A DNA stretch of 64,000 bases from Streptomyces halobius (GCF_023277745.1 NZ_CP086322.1:2480001-2544000), one strand, 5' to 3'; shown: positions 38,410 to 48,308, counted from the first letter of the stretch. The notes: a model not told the origin generated them from the sequence alone. A program made the numbers and translations.

Positions 38410-39121
38410 TGGCCGGTCCAGGCGCCGCCGGTGCCGACGCCGAGCGCGATCCAGGCCAGGTTCGGCAGCCCGAGCAACAGCACGGCGAGCGTCTCGGCGG
38501 GATGCCCCTCGGTGATGAGCACGATCACGCCGACGATCAGCCCGATCACCGCGTAGCAGAGCAGCACCAGCAGCATCGCGAAGGCGGGCGGCCGTACGGA
38601 GTTCTGGAAGTGCAGCAGTCGGGAGGAGAGCGGGGCCCTACGGGAGACGAGGAAGGTGAGGGCCAGCAGCGCCAGGAGCCAGAGCAGGCCGAAACCGAGC
38701 GTCGCGGGCACATCGGCGCGGAGCCGATGGTGGGTGTCGCGCCGAGCTCCGCTCCGATTTCGTCGGCGATGTCGTCGCCCAGGGAGACCGTGAAGCTGCT
38801 CCGGGCGAAGAGTGCGAGGAGCAGCAGAAGCAGCAGCCAGCACACGGCCGTTCGGGCGATACGGGCGAGCAGCTCACCGGTGCGCGCCACCGCCCGGTGG
38901 CGCAGCGGTGCCAGGAAGACGGTGGCCGTCACCAGGGCGCCGGCCAGTGTCACCGACAGCGGCACGACATCGAGGGCGGCGACCACGCACATGGTGACGA
39001 TGCCGGCCGCGGCCGCGGCGAGCGCCTGCCCCCAGGCCCGCAGGGGCGGCGTGGCGCCACCCGGAGCCGCCGGGTGCGCGGGGACGGCCGAACCGGGACC
39101 GGGACCGGATATCTGGCTCAC
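38410..39121 (-). pseudogene. Frameshifted and truncated streptophobe-family membrane protein
   Basis: The gene still has a strong SD (GGCAGGAGGC) and GTG start at 39121, and the first frame encodes a Gly/Pro leader plus TM segments (AWGQALAAAAAGIVTMCVVA; DVVPLSVTLAGALVTATVFL; FTVSLGDDIADEIGAELGAT). A family-typical stretch seems to be missing between the first two. Near 38715-38735 the homology moves to another frame (RADVPATLGFGLLWLLALLA; LVSRRAPLSSRLLHFQNSVR; HPAETLAVLLLGLPNLAWIA) and ends at about 38410 in low-complexity DNA. Streptophobe proteins are Streptomyces-restricted membrane proteins of unknown role. One internal deletion, one frameshift and a lost C-terminus indicate a dead gene; a sequencing error could explain only the frameshift. 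Confidence 0.7.
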
Positions 39122-39153
39122 GCTGCCTCCTGCCGGACGCAGGACGGAGTGAC

Positions 39154-39400
39154 GATCCGAATACGGGACGGTGCGATCCCCCGATACGGGACGGAGTGGC
39201 GACCCGAATACGGGACGGGGTGAGGATCCGGATGCGGGAGGACGGTGCGCGACGCTTTGTCCGAGATCCCGACGAGTCATCCGCCGTCCAGCCCCAGAGC
39301 CACCGCCGCCCGATCCCGACGAGCGATCCGGCGTCCGGTCCCGACGGTCGATCCGCCGCCCGATCCCGACGAACCAACCGCGTCCGATCCCGACGTGCCA
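39154..39400. repeat. Two families of degenerate short direct repeats in the streptophobe upstream region
   Basis: Between 39154 and 39248 there are four units of about 24 bp of the form GATCCGAATACGGGACGG(N). Between 39264 and 39402 there are five copies of GATCCCGACGA-like units, each followed by a CGATCCG-like block. The 39122-39657 gap has no gene; the DUF6777 promoter is presumably in its right part (39580-39640, AT-richer). Confidence 0.6.
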
Positions 39401-39657
39401 TCCGGCCTGAGGCGCGCCCGCCGAACTGAGGCCACCTCACGGTTCTCAGGCCGCACGGCTCGCACGACGGCTCCCAAGACGTCTCGCACGACGGCCCGCA
39501 TGACGTCTCGCCAACTCCTGTACGCACCACCGTGAGCACGCACGGGCCGCCCCGCTTGCGGACAGCACGGGACCCGAGCACACAATTACCTCAACCTAGA
39601 CAAATTAGGGCAAAATCCGCATCGCCGAATGGCCCACTCGCGCCGGAAGAGGGACCC

Positions 39658-40863
39658 GTGACAGCTCCACCGTCGCCGGACAGCCACCCCACCGGACCGC
39701 CCTCCGGACCACTCTCCGGCCCCCCGTCCGGCACACCCTCCGCCCCCTCCCACGAACCGACTCAGGTGGGTGCAGGCCCGCCCGAGGGCCGGCCGGAACA
39801 GCCCATCGCACCGGGACGGCCCGGCCCCCCGGGCGGCCCCGGCGAGGGCGGCGGGGGCGGAGGCGGTGGCGGCGGGGGCAACGGCGGCGGTCCTGGGGGC
39901 GGCGGGCCCTGGTGGCGGTCCGTGCCGCGGGTCGTGATCATCTCGGTGGCCGTGGTCGCGGCCATCATCCTGACCATCGTGCTCACCCGTCCGGACGGCA
40001 CGGCCGGCGGGGACGAGCTGAGCCTCCAGCCCGCAGCCGCCGAAGGTGACGACCCCTTCACCAAATCGACGGCGGATGAGTCCGACGCGGCCACCGCGCC
40101 GGCCGTGCCCCCCAGCGCGACGGCCGAGGGCAATCGCGCGCCCAGTGTGTCCGGCGGGCAGTCCGGCCTGTACGGCGGCAGCCAGCGCACGTCGAGCTGC
40201 GATGTCGAGCAGCAGATCGCCTTCCTGCAGCGCGACCCGAAGAAGGCCGAAGCGTTCGCCGGCGTGCTGGACATGGACGCGAGCGCGATCCCGTCCCATC
40301 TACGCTCCCTGACACCCGTACAGCTGCAACGGGACACCCGGGTCACCAACCACGGCTACAAGGACGGCAAGGCCATCGACTACCAGGCGGTGCTGCAGAC
40401 CGGTACGGCCGTGCTGGTGGATGCGCGCGGACTGCCGCGGGTGCGCTGCCGTTGCGGGAACCCGCTCACTCCACCGGTGTCCTTCGAGGGCAAGGCGCCG
40501 AAGGAGGTCGGCGAGAAGTGGTCGGGATACCAGCGCTCGAACGTGGTCTTTGTGGAGAAGTCGTCGGCCCCGATGGAGATCTTCATCCTCGTCGACCCGG
40601 AGACGGGGCAGTGGTTCAAGCGTCCCAACGGGGACACCGGCGACACCGATACTCCGACGAGCCCTCCCACGGAGACCCCCGGGACGGAGTCGCCCACATC
40701 CCCGGGTGAGTCCCCGACCTCCCCGCCGACCTCGGAGACCGAGACGGACACCGGGACACCGACCGATGCGCCGGACGGACCCCCGGCGCCCGGCACCCCC
40801 GGCCCGACGACCGAGGCCCCCGGCCCCACGCCCCAATACAGGTCACAGCCATACACGGACTGA
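39658..40863 (+). CDS. DUF6777 membrane protein with Gly-rich and Pro/Thr-rich flanks
   Basis: About 401 residues from GTG 39658 (AGAGGGA upstream). Residues 1-85 are Pro/Ser/Gly-rich, ending in a long glycine run; a TM helix follows at about 92-115 (VVIISVAVVAAIILTIVLT). The outer domain (about 165-320) contains the DUF6777 core, including CDVEQQIAFLQRDPKKAEAF and TGTAVLVDARGLPRVRCRCG with a Cys triplet. The last 80 residues are a Pro/Thr/Ser/Glu stalk typical of wall-spanning segments. Function unknown, extracytoplasmic. Confidence 0.8.
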   Translation: MTAPPSPDSHPTGPPSGPLSGPPSGTPSAPSHEPTQVGAGPPEGRPEQPIAPGRPGPPGGPGEGGGGGGGGGGGNGGGPGGGGPWWRSVPRVVIISVAVVAAIILTIVLTRPDGTAGGDELSLQPAAAEGDDPFTKSTADESDAATAPAVPPSATAEGNRAPSVSGGQSGLYGGSQRTSSCDVEQQIAFLQRDPKKAEAFAGVLDMDASAIPSHLRSLTPVQLQRDTRVTNHGYKDGKAIDYQAVLQTGTAVLVDARGLPRVRCRCGNPLTPPVSFEGKAPKEVGEKWSGYQRSNVVFVEKSSAPMEIFILVDPETGQWFKRPNGDTGDTDTPTSPPTETPGTESPTSPGESPTSPPTSETETDTGTPTDAPDGPPAPGTPGPTTEAPGPTPQYRSQPYTD

Positions 40864-41136
40864 CATGACTTTGAGGCGGTTTGTCCTGTTTGATACGGAA
40901 CACTTCCGTATTCCTCTACGTCCCCGCGTAGGCGATTTGCGGCACTTCACTGCAACCCATCGAGATCAAACCGTGTCCTAAACAACAGATGCTCCGGACA
41001 ACCTCCTAAGCAGACAAAACATCTGCATATGCGGCGGATGCGAGGGGCCTGAACGGGCCCGGACGGCCCTGGACGGTGATGCCGTCACCGGGCCGGGTTC
41101 CGCCACTGTCAGTTGTTCTGTTTGGGAGGGACCCTC

Positions 41137-42312
41137 GTGCACGCCGGATCACGTCGCCACCTTGCCCGGTTGATACCCGCCGTGACAGCGGCCGCCGCGC
41201 TGCTGACCGCGTGCGGAGGAGGTGCCAATGCGTCGTCGCCGGACGCGGGCGCGGCCAAGGTGACCGTCACCCCGGCCGGGGGCAGCAAGGCGGCCCAGCT
41301 CGGCTCCGGGATATCGGTGCAGGCCGACGGCGGCAAGCTGGTCTCGGTAGAGGTCAAGGACGACGACGGCGCCAAGGTCGCCGGACAGCTGGCCGGTGAC
41401 GGCTCGTCATGGAAGTCGGACAACAAGGTCAAACCGAAGACCACCTACACCGTGCGGACGAAGGCGAAGTCGACGGAGGGCAAGGAATCCTCCGCCACCT
41501 CGGTCTTCACCACGGAGGAGGCCGACAAGGTCAACAAGCTGACCAACACGCCGGGCGGCGGGCAGACCGTCGGCACCGGTATGCCGATCTCGATTCTCTT
41601 CGACAACCCGATAGCCAAGGACAGGCGCGCGGAGATCGAGAAAGCGATGAAGGTCACCTCGCAGCCGAAGGTCGAGGGCGCCTGGGGCTGGGTCAGGGAC
41701 TGGACCGGCAAGGACCGCATCGACTGGCGCCCCAAGGACTACTGGCCGGCCGGCACCAAGGTCTCGGTGAAGGGCGCACTGGGCGGTATCAACTCCGGTG
41801 AGGGCGGCTGGTTCGCCCGCGACTACAACTTCGACTTCCGTATCGGCGCCGACCGCAAGGCCGTCATCGACGTCCCCTCGCACACCCTGACCATGTACGA
41901 GGACGGCAGGAACGTCGGCTCCGTCACCGGCTCCGCGGGCTCCCCGCAGGACCCGACCCGCGGTGGTGTGCACACCGTGCGCAGCAAGAACGCGGCGGAG
42001 ACGATGGACTCCTCCACCATCGGGCACGGCAACGAGTGGATGCTGGACTCGCAGTGGGTCACCCACCTGACCGCCTCCGGGACCTTTCTGCACTCCGCCC
42101 CGTGGAACAAGTCCCTGGGCGTGGTCAACAACAGCCATGGCTGTTTCGGTATGACCACCAACGACGCCAAGAAGGTCTACGACTTCCTGTCGATCGGCTC
42201 CACGGTCGAGGTGAAGGGCACCAGCAACACCAGCAAGACCGATGTCGGCAACGGCCTTGAGGTGTGGCAAGAGACCTGGTCGCAGTGGCAGCAGCGCAGC
42301 GCACTGAAGTAG
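41137..42312 (+). CDS. L,D-transpeptidase lipoprotein with Ig-like domains
   Basis: 391 residues from GTG 41137 behind GGGAGGGA. Lipoprotein signal: HLARLIPAVTAAAALLTACG with a lipobox LLTAC. An Ig-like region (about 40-110) and a second (about 125-235) precede the YkuD catalytic domain (about 245-365). The active site is in SGTFLHSAPWNKS and NNSHGCFGMTTNDAKKVYDF (the catalytic Cys in SHGC). It forms 3-3 peptidoglycan cross-links at the cell surface, as Ldt(Mt2)-like enzymes do in actinobacteria. Monocistronic, ending at a hairpin. Confidence 0.94.
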   Translation: MHAGSRRHLARLIPAVTAAAALLTACGGGANASSPDAGAAKVTVTPAGGSKAAQLGSGISVQADGGKLVSVEVKDDDGAKVAGQLAGDGSSWKSDNKVKPKTTYTVRTKAKSTEGKESSATSVFTTEEADKVNKLTNTPGGGQTVGTGMPISILFDNPIAKDRRAEIEKAMKVTSQPKVEGAWGWVRDWTGKDRIDWRPKDYWPAGTKVSVKGALGGINSGEGGWFARDYNFDFRIGADRKAVIDVPSHTLTMYEDGRNVGSVTGSAGSPQDPTRGGVHTVRSKNAAETMDSSTIGHGNEWMLDSQWVTHLTASGTFLHSAPWNKSLGVVNNSHGCFGMTTNDAKKVYDFLSIGSTVEVKGTSNTSKTDVGNGLEVWQETWSQWQQRSALK

Positions 42313-42365
42313 CGGGACTGCCTGAGTAACCGAAACACCTGCATCCTGAACATCGTCACCGCGAA

Positions 42366-42401
42366 CAGGGCGGTCGTGGCCGTGGGGCTACGGCCGCCCT
42401 G
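42366..42401 (+). terminator. Terminator hairpin of the L,D-transpeptidase gene
   Basis: CAGGGCGG pairs with CCGCCCTG, extended inward by CGT/ACG after one mismatch, 54 bp after the stop codon. The stretch from here to the riboswitch (42402-42640) shows no gene. Confidence 0.7.
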
Positions 42402-42640
42402 ACGCAGTTCCTCATCCGGCCACCCCTCCGGTTCTGCCGCTCCACCGGTGGCGGCAAAGGCGACCCTCCATGCGCGGCCGCCCACCTCCACTACAACGCA
42501 ACCAGCGACTTCCCGCCATCGGGCTGAGGCGTTCGGCGTACCACCGCAAGATTCGGCGTACCCCACCACCGGATCCGGCGCACCCGCCGCCGGATCGGGG
42601 TCGCGGCCCGCCCCCCATACCGACCGCGAACGTCCTCGTC

Positions 42641-42850
42641 TACGCTGGCCGTGCAACTGGTTCGCCCTGTCCGCCAGGCAGGCGCGTCGCAAGAGGGAAC
42701 CCGGTGGGAATCCGGGACTGCCCCGCAGCGGTGAGTGGGAACGACCGCCGTCTTACGCACTGGGCCCGATCCCGGGTCTGGGAAGCGACGGCCAGTAGAT
42801 GTCCGCCTTCGGCGGATGTGCCCGCGAGTCCGAAGACCTGCCAGTGCCCG
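42641..42850 (+). ncRNA. Cobalamin (B12) riboswitch upstream of metE
   Basis: Conserved blocks in the right order: GCAAGAGGGAACCCGGTG, GGAATCCGGGACTGCCCCGC, GGGAAGCGACGGCCAGTAGA and the B12 box GAGTCCGAAGACCTGCCAGT (42826-42845). The flanking CTGGC and GCCAG close the P1 helix. It precedes the cobalamin-independent methionine synthase gene by about 170 bp, where the expression platform should lie. Expected behaviour: with adenosylcobalamin bound, metE is turned off, because the B12-dependent MetH takes over. Confidence 0.95.
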
Positions 42851-43021
42851 TGCGCGACACCGCGTGCGGAGATCCCGGTGACCTTCGAGGGCGGGTCGGC
42901 GACATAGCAGGCGGGCACGTACGGCACGGTCTGGCGTCGTGGTCCGCCCGTTGTGCCATCCCTTCGCGTCCTCGGCCCCGTCCCGGGGTCACATGGAGAC
43001 ACGCTCGCGAAGGAGAGTTCC

Positions 43022-45379
43022 GTGACCAGCAAGTCCCCAGCCGCGGCAGTACGGGCCACCGTGCACGGCTATCCCCGTCAGGGGCAGCACCGGGAACTGA
43101 AGAAGGCCATCGAGGGCTACTGGAAGGGCCGGGTCACCGCCGACGCCCTCCGGGACACCGCCGCCGAACTGCGCCGCGGCAACTGGCGACAGCTTGCCGA
43201 GGCCGGTGTGCACGAGGTGCCGACCGGCGACTTCTCGTACTACGACCATGTGCTGGACACCACCGTGATGGTCGGCGCGATCCCGGCCCGGCACCGGGCC
43301 GCGGTGGCCGCCGATCCTTCCCCAAGCTCTCGGCTTCGCTCGAGCAGGGGATGCCCCATCGACGTCTACTTCGCGATGGCGCGCGGCACCCAGGAGGCGG
43401 CGCCGCTGGAGATGACCAAGTGGTTCGACACCAACTACCACTATCTGGTACCGGAGTTGGGACCGGAGACGGTCTTCACGGCGGATTCCACCAAGCAGGT
43501 CGCCGAGCTCCGCGAGGCTCTGGCGCTCGGTCTCACCGCCCGGCCCGTCCTGGTCGGCCCGGTCACCTATCTGCTGCTGTCCAAGCCGGCGCCCGGCGTC
43601 GCCGCGGACTTCGACCCGCTGACGCTGCTCGACCGGCTGCTGCCGGTGTACGAGGAGGTGCTGGCCGATCTGCGGGCCGCCGGTGCCGCGTGGGTGCAGC
43701 TGGACGAGCCGGCGCTGGTGCAGGACCGCTCCCCCGCCGTGCTCAACGCCGCCGCCCGCGCCTACCGTGTCCTCGGCACACCAGCCGACCGTCCGAAGCT
43801 GCTGGTCGCGGCCTACTTCGACCGGCTGGGCGACGCCCTGCCGGTGCTCGCCAAGGCGCCCGTCGACGGCCTCGCGCTGGACTTCACCGGCGCCGCGGCC
43901 GCCAACCTCGGCGAGCTGGCGGCGGTCGGCGGGCTGCCCGGCAAGCGGCTGGTCGCGGGCGTCGTCAACGGCCGCAACGTGTGGATCAACGACTTCGAGA
44001 AGTCACTGTCCACCTTGGGGACCCTCTTGGGCCTCGCCGACCGGGTCGACGTGTCGTCGTCCTGCTCCCTGCTGCATGTCCCGCTGGACGTCACCGCCGA
44101 GCGGGACATCGATCCGCAGATCGCCCGCTGGCTCGCGTTCGCCCGGCAGAAGGCCACCGAGATCGTCACGCTGGCGCGCGGCCTGGAACGGGGCACCGAC
44201 ACCATCGCCGCCGAACTGGCCGCGAACCGGGCCGCCTTGGCGTCCCGTGCCGGTTCCGCGCTGACCTACGACCCCGCGGTACGGGCGCGCGCCGCGGCGG
44301 TCACCGACGCCGACACCCGCCGTTCGCAGCCGTACGCCGAGCGGGCCGCGGCCCAGCGCGCCCAGCTGCGGCTGCCGCTGCTGCCGACGACCACCATCGG
44401 CTCGTTCCCGCAGACCACCGGGCTGCGGACGGCCCGCGCCGATCTGCGCACCGGGCGGATCGACAGCGCCGCGTACGAGGAGCGCATCGCGGCCGAGATC
44501 CGGGACGTCATCGGCTTCCAGGAGAAGGCCGGTATCGATGTGCTGGTGCACGGCGAGCCGGAGCGCAACGACATGGTCCAGTACTTCGCCGAGCGGCTGG
44601 CCGGCTATCTCGCCACGCAGCACGGCTGGGTGCAGTCCTACGGCACCCGCTATGTCCGGCCGCCGATCCTGGCCGGGGACATCTCCCGTCCGGAACCGAT
44701 GACGGCGCGCTGGACCCGGTACGCCCAGTCGCTCACCGACCGCCCGGTCAAGGGCATGCTCACCGGCCCGGTCACCATGCTCGCCTGGTCCTTCGTCCGC
44801 GACGACCAGTCGCTCGGCGACACCGCCCGCCAGGTGGCGCTGGCACTGCGGGACGAGGTGAACGACCTTGAGGCGGCGGGAAGTTCGGTGATCCAGGTCG
44901 ATGAGCCGGCGCTGCGCGAGACGCTGCCGCTGCGGGCCGACGGGCACGCCGCGTACCTCGCCTGGGCGACCGAGGCGTTCCGGCTCACCACGGCCGGAGT
45001 CCGTCCGGACACCCAGATCCACACCCATATGTGCTATGCGGAGTTCGGCGACATCCTGCGGGCCATCGACGATCTGGACGCCGATGTGATCAGCCTGGAG
45101 GCGGCCCGTTCCCATATGCAGGTGGCCGGGGAGCTCGCGGGCGCCGGCTATCCGCGCGAGGTGGGCCCCGGCGTGTACGACATCCACTCGCCGCGGGTGC
45201 CGAGCGCGCAGGAGGTGGTGGCCTTGCTGCGCAAGGGGCTTGAGGCGATTCCGGCCGAGCGGTTGTGGGTCAATCCCGACTGCGGTCTGAAGACCCGTGG
45301 CTGGCCCGAGGTCACGACCTCCCTGGAGAACCTGGTCGCGGCTGCGCGTGAGATCAGGGCCGGCCTGCCTGCCTCTTGA
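43022..45379 (+). CDS. metE: Cobalamin-independent methionine synthase
   Basis: Transfers a methyl group from 5-methyltetrahydrofolate polyglutamate to homocysteine. 785 residues from GTG 43022 (AAGGAGAG upstream). The N-terminal domain contains [13 protein letters not shown], and after an interruption [20 protein letters not shown]. The C-terminal catalytic half begins near [20 protein letters not shown], with Zn/homocysteine residues in [23 protein letters not shown] and [13 protein letters not shown]. Around residues 99-112 an extra peptide ([13 protein letters not shown]) replaces the usual short link before YFAMARG; it is encoded by a palindromic repeat. The frame stays open, so the enzyme may still work. 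Controlled by the B12 riboswitch. Confidence 0.96.
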   Translation: MTSKSPAAAVRATVHGYPRQGQHRELKKAIEGYWKGRVTADALRDTAAELRRGNWRQLAEAGVHEVPTGDFSYYDHVLDTTVMVGAIPARHRAAVAADPSPSSRLRSSRGCPIDVYFAMARGTQEAAPLEMTKWFDTNYHYLVPELGPETVFTADSTKQVAELREALALGLTARPVLVGPVTYLLLSKPAPGVAADFDPLTLLDRLLPVYEEVLADLRAAGAAWVQLDEPALVQDRSPAVLNAAARAYRVLGTPADRPKLLVAAYFDRLGDALPVLAKAPVDGLALDFTGAAAANLGELAAVGGLPGKRLVAGVVNGRNVWINDFEKSLSTLGTLLGLADRVDVSSSCSLLHVPLDVTAERDIDPQIARWLAFARQKATEIVTLARGLERGTDTIAAELAANRAALASRAGSALTYDPAVRARAAAVTDADTRRSQPYAERAAAQRAQLRLPLLPTTTIGSFPQTTGLRTARADLRTGRIDSAAYEERIAAEIRDVIGFQEKAGIDVLVHGEPERNDMVQYFAERLAGYLATQHGWVQSYGTRYVRPPILAGDISRPEPMTARWTRYAQSLTDRPVKGMLTGPVTMLAWSFVRDDQSLGDTARQVALALRDEVNDLEAAGSSVIQVDEPALRETLPLRADGHAAYLAWATEAFRLTTAGVRPDTQIHTHMCYAEFGDILRAIDDLDADVISLEAARSHMQVAGELAGAGYPREVGPGVYDIHSPRVPSAQEVVALLRKGLEAIPAERLWVNPDCGLKTRGWPEVTTSLENLVAAAREIRAGLPAS
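43316..43357. repeat. Palindromic repeat inserted in frame within metE
   Basis: About 42 bp (14 codons) with CCTTCCCCAAGCTCTCGGCT and CGCTCGAGCAGGGGATGCCC; CCCC/GGGG and GCTC/GAGC arms give an imperfect hairpin. I recognise this as a short repeat found many times between genes in Streptomyces. Here it lies inside the conserved N-terminal half of MetE without breaking the frame. Confidence 0.75.
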
Positions 45380-45395
45380 CCCCGCTGTGGCGGGG
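45380..45395 (+). terminator. Short hairpin directly after metE
   Basis: CCCCGC pairs with GCGGGG around TGTG, starting at the base after the stop codon. The rest of the gap (45396-45709) has no gene; an AT-rich TTATATAT at 45624-45633 could be part of the promoter of the next gene. Confidence 0.55.
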
Positions 45396-45709
45396 GCCGG
45401 TCATGGACGCGAGCCGCCTGAGGGCCTGCCCCCGCCACCCGCATGGCTACCGCGGATTGCCGGGCGCTGCCGCCCCGCTGCGCCGCCGAGCCGGCATACC
45501 CGCGAATACGCATCATGGCGGATGCACGCCATGCCCGCACCCCGACCGACTCCCTTCCAGTGGAAGGTGACCACCGGTTGAATGACGCGGCGGCAAACGG
45601 CCTTCGGCCCGGGAAACCCTTATATATGCCTCCCAGCTCGGGCACCTGGCCGGGCGAGGCTCGACAACGGCACTCTCTTGGGGTGCCCTGACGAACAGGG
45701 AGATTATTG

Positions 45710-45967
45710 ATGCGAATACGCGTCGTAACCGCCGCCATCGCTCTGACCACCGCTACTCTTCTCGGCGCGGCGGGCACAGCTGCCGCCGACCACAAATCCC
45801 ATGACCACAAAGTCGCCAGCCACAAGGACACCGGAAACGGGATCTGGTGGCCCGGAAACGACATCTGGTGGCCCGGAAATGACATCTGGTGGCCGGCTGA
45901 CACCGGTCACGGTCACGGTCACGGCCACGGCCACAAGAAAGGCGGGGCCGCCGGTCACTTTCACTGA
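45710..45967 (+). CDS. Small secreted Trp/His-rich repeat protein
   Basis: 85 residues from ATG 45710, with AGGGAG 7 bases upstream. A clear Sec signal peptide ([20 protein letters not shown] ... AAA|D, cleavage near 27) leaves a mature peptide of about 58 residues. It has a His-rich start ([13 protein letters not shown]), three IWWP units separated by GND ([20 protein letters not shown], about 46-65), and a [11 protein letters not shown] tail ending in GHFH. No cysteines. I do not recognise the family. The histidines suggest binding of Cu, Zn or Ni, and the WWP units suggest contact with carbohydrate, membrane or hydrophobic surfaces. It is monocistronic between metE and phospholipase C. Hypothetical but well supported as a gene by start, signal and terminator. 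Confidence 0.8.
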   Translation: MRIRVVTAAIALTTATLLGAAGTAAADHKSHDHKVASHKDTGNGIWWPGNDIWWPGNDIWWPADTGHGHGHGHGHKKGGAAGHFH

Positions 45968-46000
45968 TCGGGCTGTGGCACGCCCCTGACGATCGAACCG

Positions 46001-46033
46001 GCCCGGCCCGGACGCGCACTGTCCGGGCCGGGC
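46001..46033. terminator. Bidirectional terminator between the small peptide and phospholipase C genes
   Basis: GCCCGGCCCGGAC and its exact complement form 13 base pairs around GCGCACT, between convergent stop codons at 45967 and 46053. Confidence 0.85.
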
Positions 46034-46052
46034 TGTACACGCGGCCGACTGG

Positions 46053-48110
46053 TCAGCCGGTGATGATTGCCGGGTCGCTCACCCCGGGCTCCCCGTTCTC
46101 GACATGTCCGGCGAGGCGGCGCAGGAAGGCGGCGTCCGTGTCGGAGACCACCGTCAGGTCGTACCAGCGCTTGCTCGCCCGCAGGTCCAGCGTGTGTTCC
46201 ACGGTGGCGCCCGCCTTCACCTTGAACGTCTCCGCCGCGCCGCCGTACCCGTTCGTCAGGGTGAGGTTGACATCGGCCGAGCCCTCGTTCGTCAGGGTCA
46301 GCTTGAGGTTGCCGCCGGCCTTGTCGTGGCGTGCGGTCACCTCGGGGCCCGCGGTCCCGCCGGGGCTCTTGAAGGTGCGCAGGAAGCCGTTCGGGCCGAA
46401 CACCGTCAGGTCGTGGGCACCCTTCGAGTACGCCGAGTTCCAGGTGTCGGAGAGGGTCTTGCCGGCCTCCGTGGTGTACGTCCAGGGGCCGTCGGTGCGG
46501 TTGGCGGACCGGACGTGGAAGCAGACGCCCGCCGCGTCGCCACCGCTGAAGGTGAGCGTGAACTTCCCGGCGGCCGGGTCGGCGGCGCCGTCGACCAGGG
46601 GCGCGTACGGCAGCGGGCGGGCGGGGCGGGAGCCGGGTTCCTGCTTGGGCAGGGCCGGGTTGGCGGGGGCGTGTGGGAAGTAGTCGGGGTGGCGCTCGTG
46701 GTCCGGCGGCTCGTAGCCGGCGGTGTCCGGGAGCTCCGCCGGGTCGGTGTCCTTGCCGGTGAAGTCGAAGGCGGAGGTGAGGTCGCCGCAGATCGCGCGC
46801 CGCCACGGCGAGATGTTCGGCTCCCGCACACCGAACCGGCTCTCCATGAACCGGATGATCGACGTGTGGTCGAAGACCTCGGAGTTCACGAAGCCGCCGG
46901 TGCTCCACGGCGAGACGACGAGCATCGGGACCCGCGGCCCCATGCCGTAGGTTCCTTCTGCGTAAGTCGCGTTGCCGGGGAAGTAGTCGAGCGTCGTGTC
47001 GACGGTGGACTTGCCCTGCCTGGCGCCGTACGGGACGTACGGCGGGATGATGTGGTCGAAGTAGCCGCCGTTCTCGTCGTAGGTGATGAAGAGGGCGGTC
47101 TTGCTCCACACGTCGGGGTTGGCGGTCAGGGCGTCCAGGACCTGTGCGATGTACCAGGCGCCGTAGTTCGTGGGCCAGTTGGGGTGCTCGTCGAACGCCT
47201 CGGGGGCGGGTATCCAGGAGATCTGCGGCAACCGGTCCGCCTTGACGTCGGCCTTGAGGAGGTCGAAGTAACCGTCGCCCTCCTTGACGTTGGTGCCGGT
47301 GCGGGCCTTGTCGTAGAGGGGGTCGCCGGGCTTGGCGTCACGGTACTGGTTGAAGAAGAGGAGCGAGTTGCAGCCGTAGTTGCCGCGATAGGCGTCGTCG
47401 ATCCAGCCCCACTTCCCCGCCGCGTCCAGGCCGTCGCCGATGTCCTGGTAGACCTTCCAGGAGATTCCGGCCTTCTCCAGGCGCTCGGCGTACGTCGTCC
47501 AGCCGTACCCGGCCTCCTCGTTGCCGAGGACCGGCCCGCCACCGGTGCCGTCGTTGCCGGTGTACCCGGAGAGCATGTAGTAGCGGTTGGGGTCGGTGGC
47601 CCCGATCGTCGAGCAGTAGTAGGCGTCGCAGACGGTGAACGCGTCGGCGAGCGCATAGTGGAAGGGGATGTCCGGCCGGGTCAGATACGCCATCGTGCGC
47701 TCGGACTTGGCGGGTATCCACTGGTCGTACGCGCCGTTGTGGAAAGCCTTGTGGCCGCCCTCCCAGTCATGATTGAGGTCCGCGATGAACTGCATGCCGA
47801 GGTCCTCGGCGTCCGGGTGGAAGGGCAGTACGTCCTTGCCGCCGTCGGGCTGGTTCCACACCGGCTTGCCGTTCGGCAGCGTCACGGTGCGCGGGTCGCC
47901 GAAGCCGCGTACGCCCTTGAGCGTGCCGAAGTATTGGTCGAAGGAACGGTTCTCCTGCATCAGCACGACGATGTGCTCGACGTCCTGGAGGGAGCCCGAG
48001 CGGCGCGCCGCGGGGATGGCCGCGGCACGGGCGATGCTGCCCGCCAGGGCCGCGGTGCCCGCGGTGGCGCCGGCGATCTGGAGGAACCGCCGCCGGTTGA
48101 ATTCAGCCAT
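46053..48110 (-). CDS. Phospholipase C, phosphocholine-specific/non-hemolytic type, Tat-exported
   Basis: About 685 residues from ATG 48110 (AGAGGG upstream). Twin-arginine signal NRRRFLQIAGATAGTAALAG (about 4-30). The phosphoesterase domain begins VEHIVVLMQENRSFDQYFGT, with the metal/active-site residues of the family, and continues with FITYDENGGYFDHIIPPYVP. Two C-terminal beta-sandwich repeats (DUF756) cover about 490-590 and 600-680. It hydrolyses phosphatidylcholine outside the cell, releasing phosphorylcholine for phosphate or choline supply. Monocistronic. Acid phosphatase activity is a known alternative within the family. Confidence 0.95.
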   Translation of the reverse strand: MAEFNRRRFLQIAGATAGTAALAGSIARAAAIPAARRSGSLQDVEHIVVLMQENRSFDQYFGTLKGVRGFGDPRTVTLPNGKPVWNQPDGGKDVLPFHPDAEDLGMQFIADLNHDWEGGHKAFHNGAYDQWIPAKSERTMAYLTRPDIPFHYALADAFTVCDAYYCSTIGATDPNRYYMLSGYTGNDGTGGGPVLGNEEAGYGWTTYAERLEKAGISWKVYQDIGDGLDAAGKWGWIDDAYRGNYGCNSLLFFNQYRDAKPGDPLYDKARTGTNVKEGDGYFDLLKADVKADRLPQISWIPAPEAFDEHPNWPTNYGAWYIAQVLDALTANPDVWSKTALFITYDENGGYFDHIIPPYVPYGARQGKSTVDTTLDYFPGNATYAEGTYGMGPRVPMLVVSPWSTGGFVNSEVFDHTSIIRFMESRFGVREPNISPWRRAICGDLTSAFDFTGKDTDPAELPDTAGYEPPDHERHPDYFPHAPANPALPKQEPGSRPARPLPYAPLVDGAADPAAGKFTLTFSGGDAAGVCFHVRSANRTDGPWTYTTEAGKTLSDTWNSAYSKGAHDLTVFGPNGFLRTFKSPGGTAGPEVTARHDKAGGNLKLTLTNEGSADVNLTLTNGYGGAAETFKVKAGATVEHTLDLRASKRWYDLTVVSDTDAAFLRRLAGHVENGEPGVSDPAIITG

Positions 48111-48308
48111 AGTTCTCAAGCCCTCTTGAAGTGTGGGGAGACAGGGGTTCGCAGAGTGTGCAAGAGGGACGAGTGGCAGGGAAGGGGTGGTGTCGACCGT
48201 GAGAGAGGTCACAGTACGTACGGAGAGCGGCCTGGCCAGAGGCCGGCTGCCGGCGAGGGCCGCCCCCCGTACGGCACAGGGGGCGGCCCGAACGGAACTG
48301 ACGCGGGC

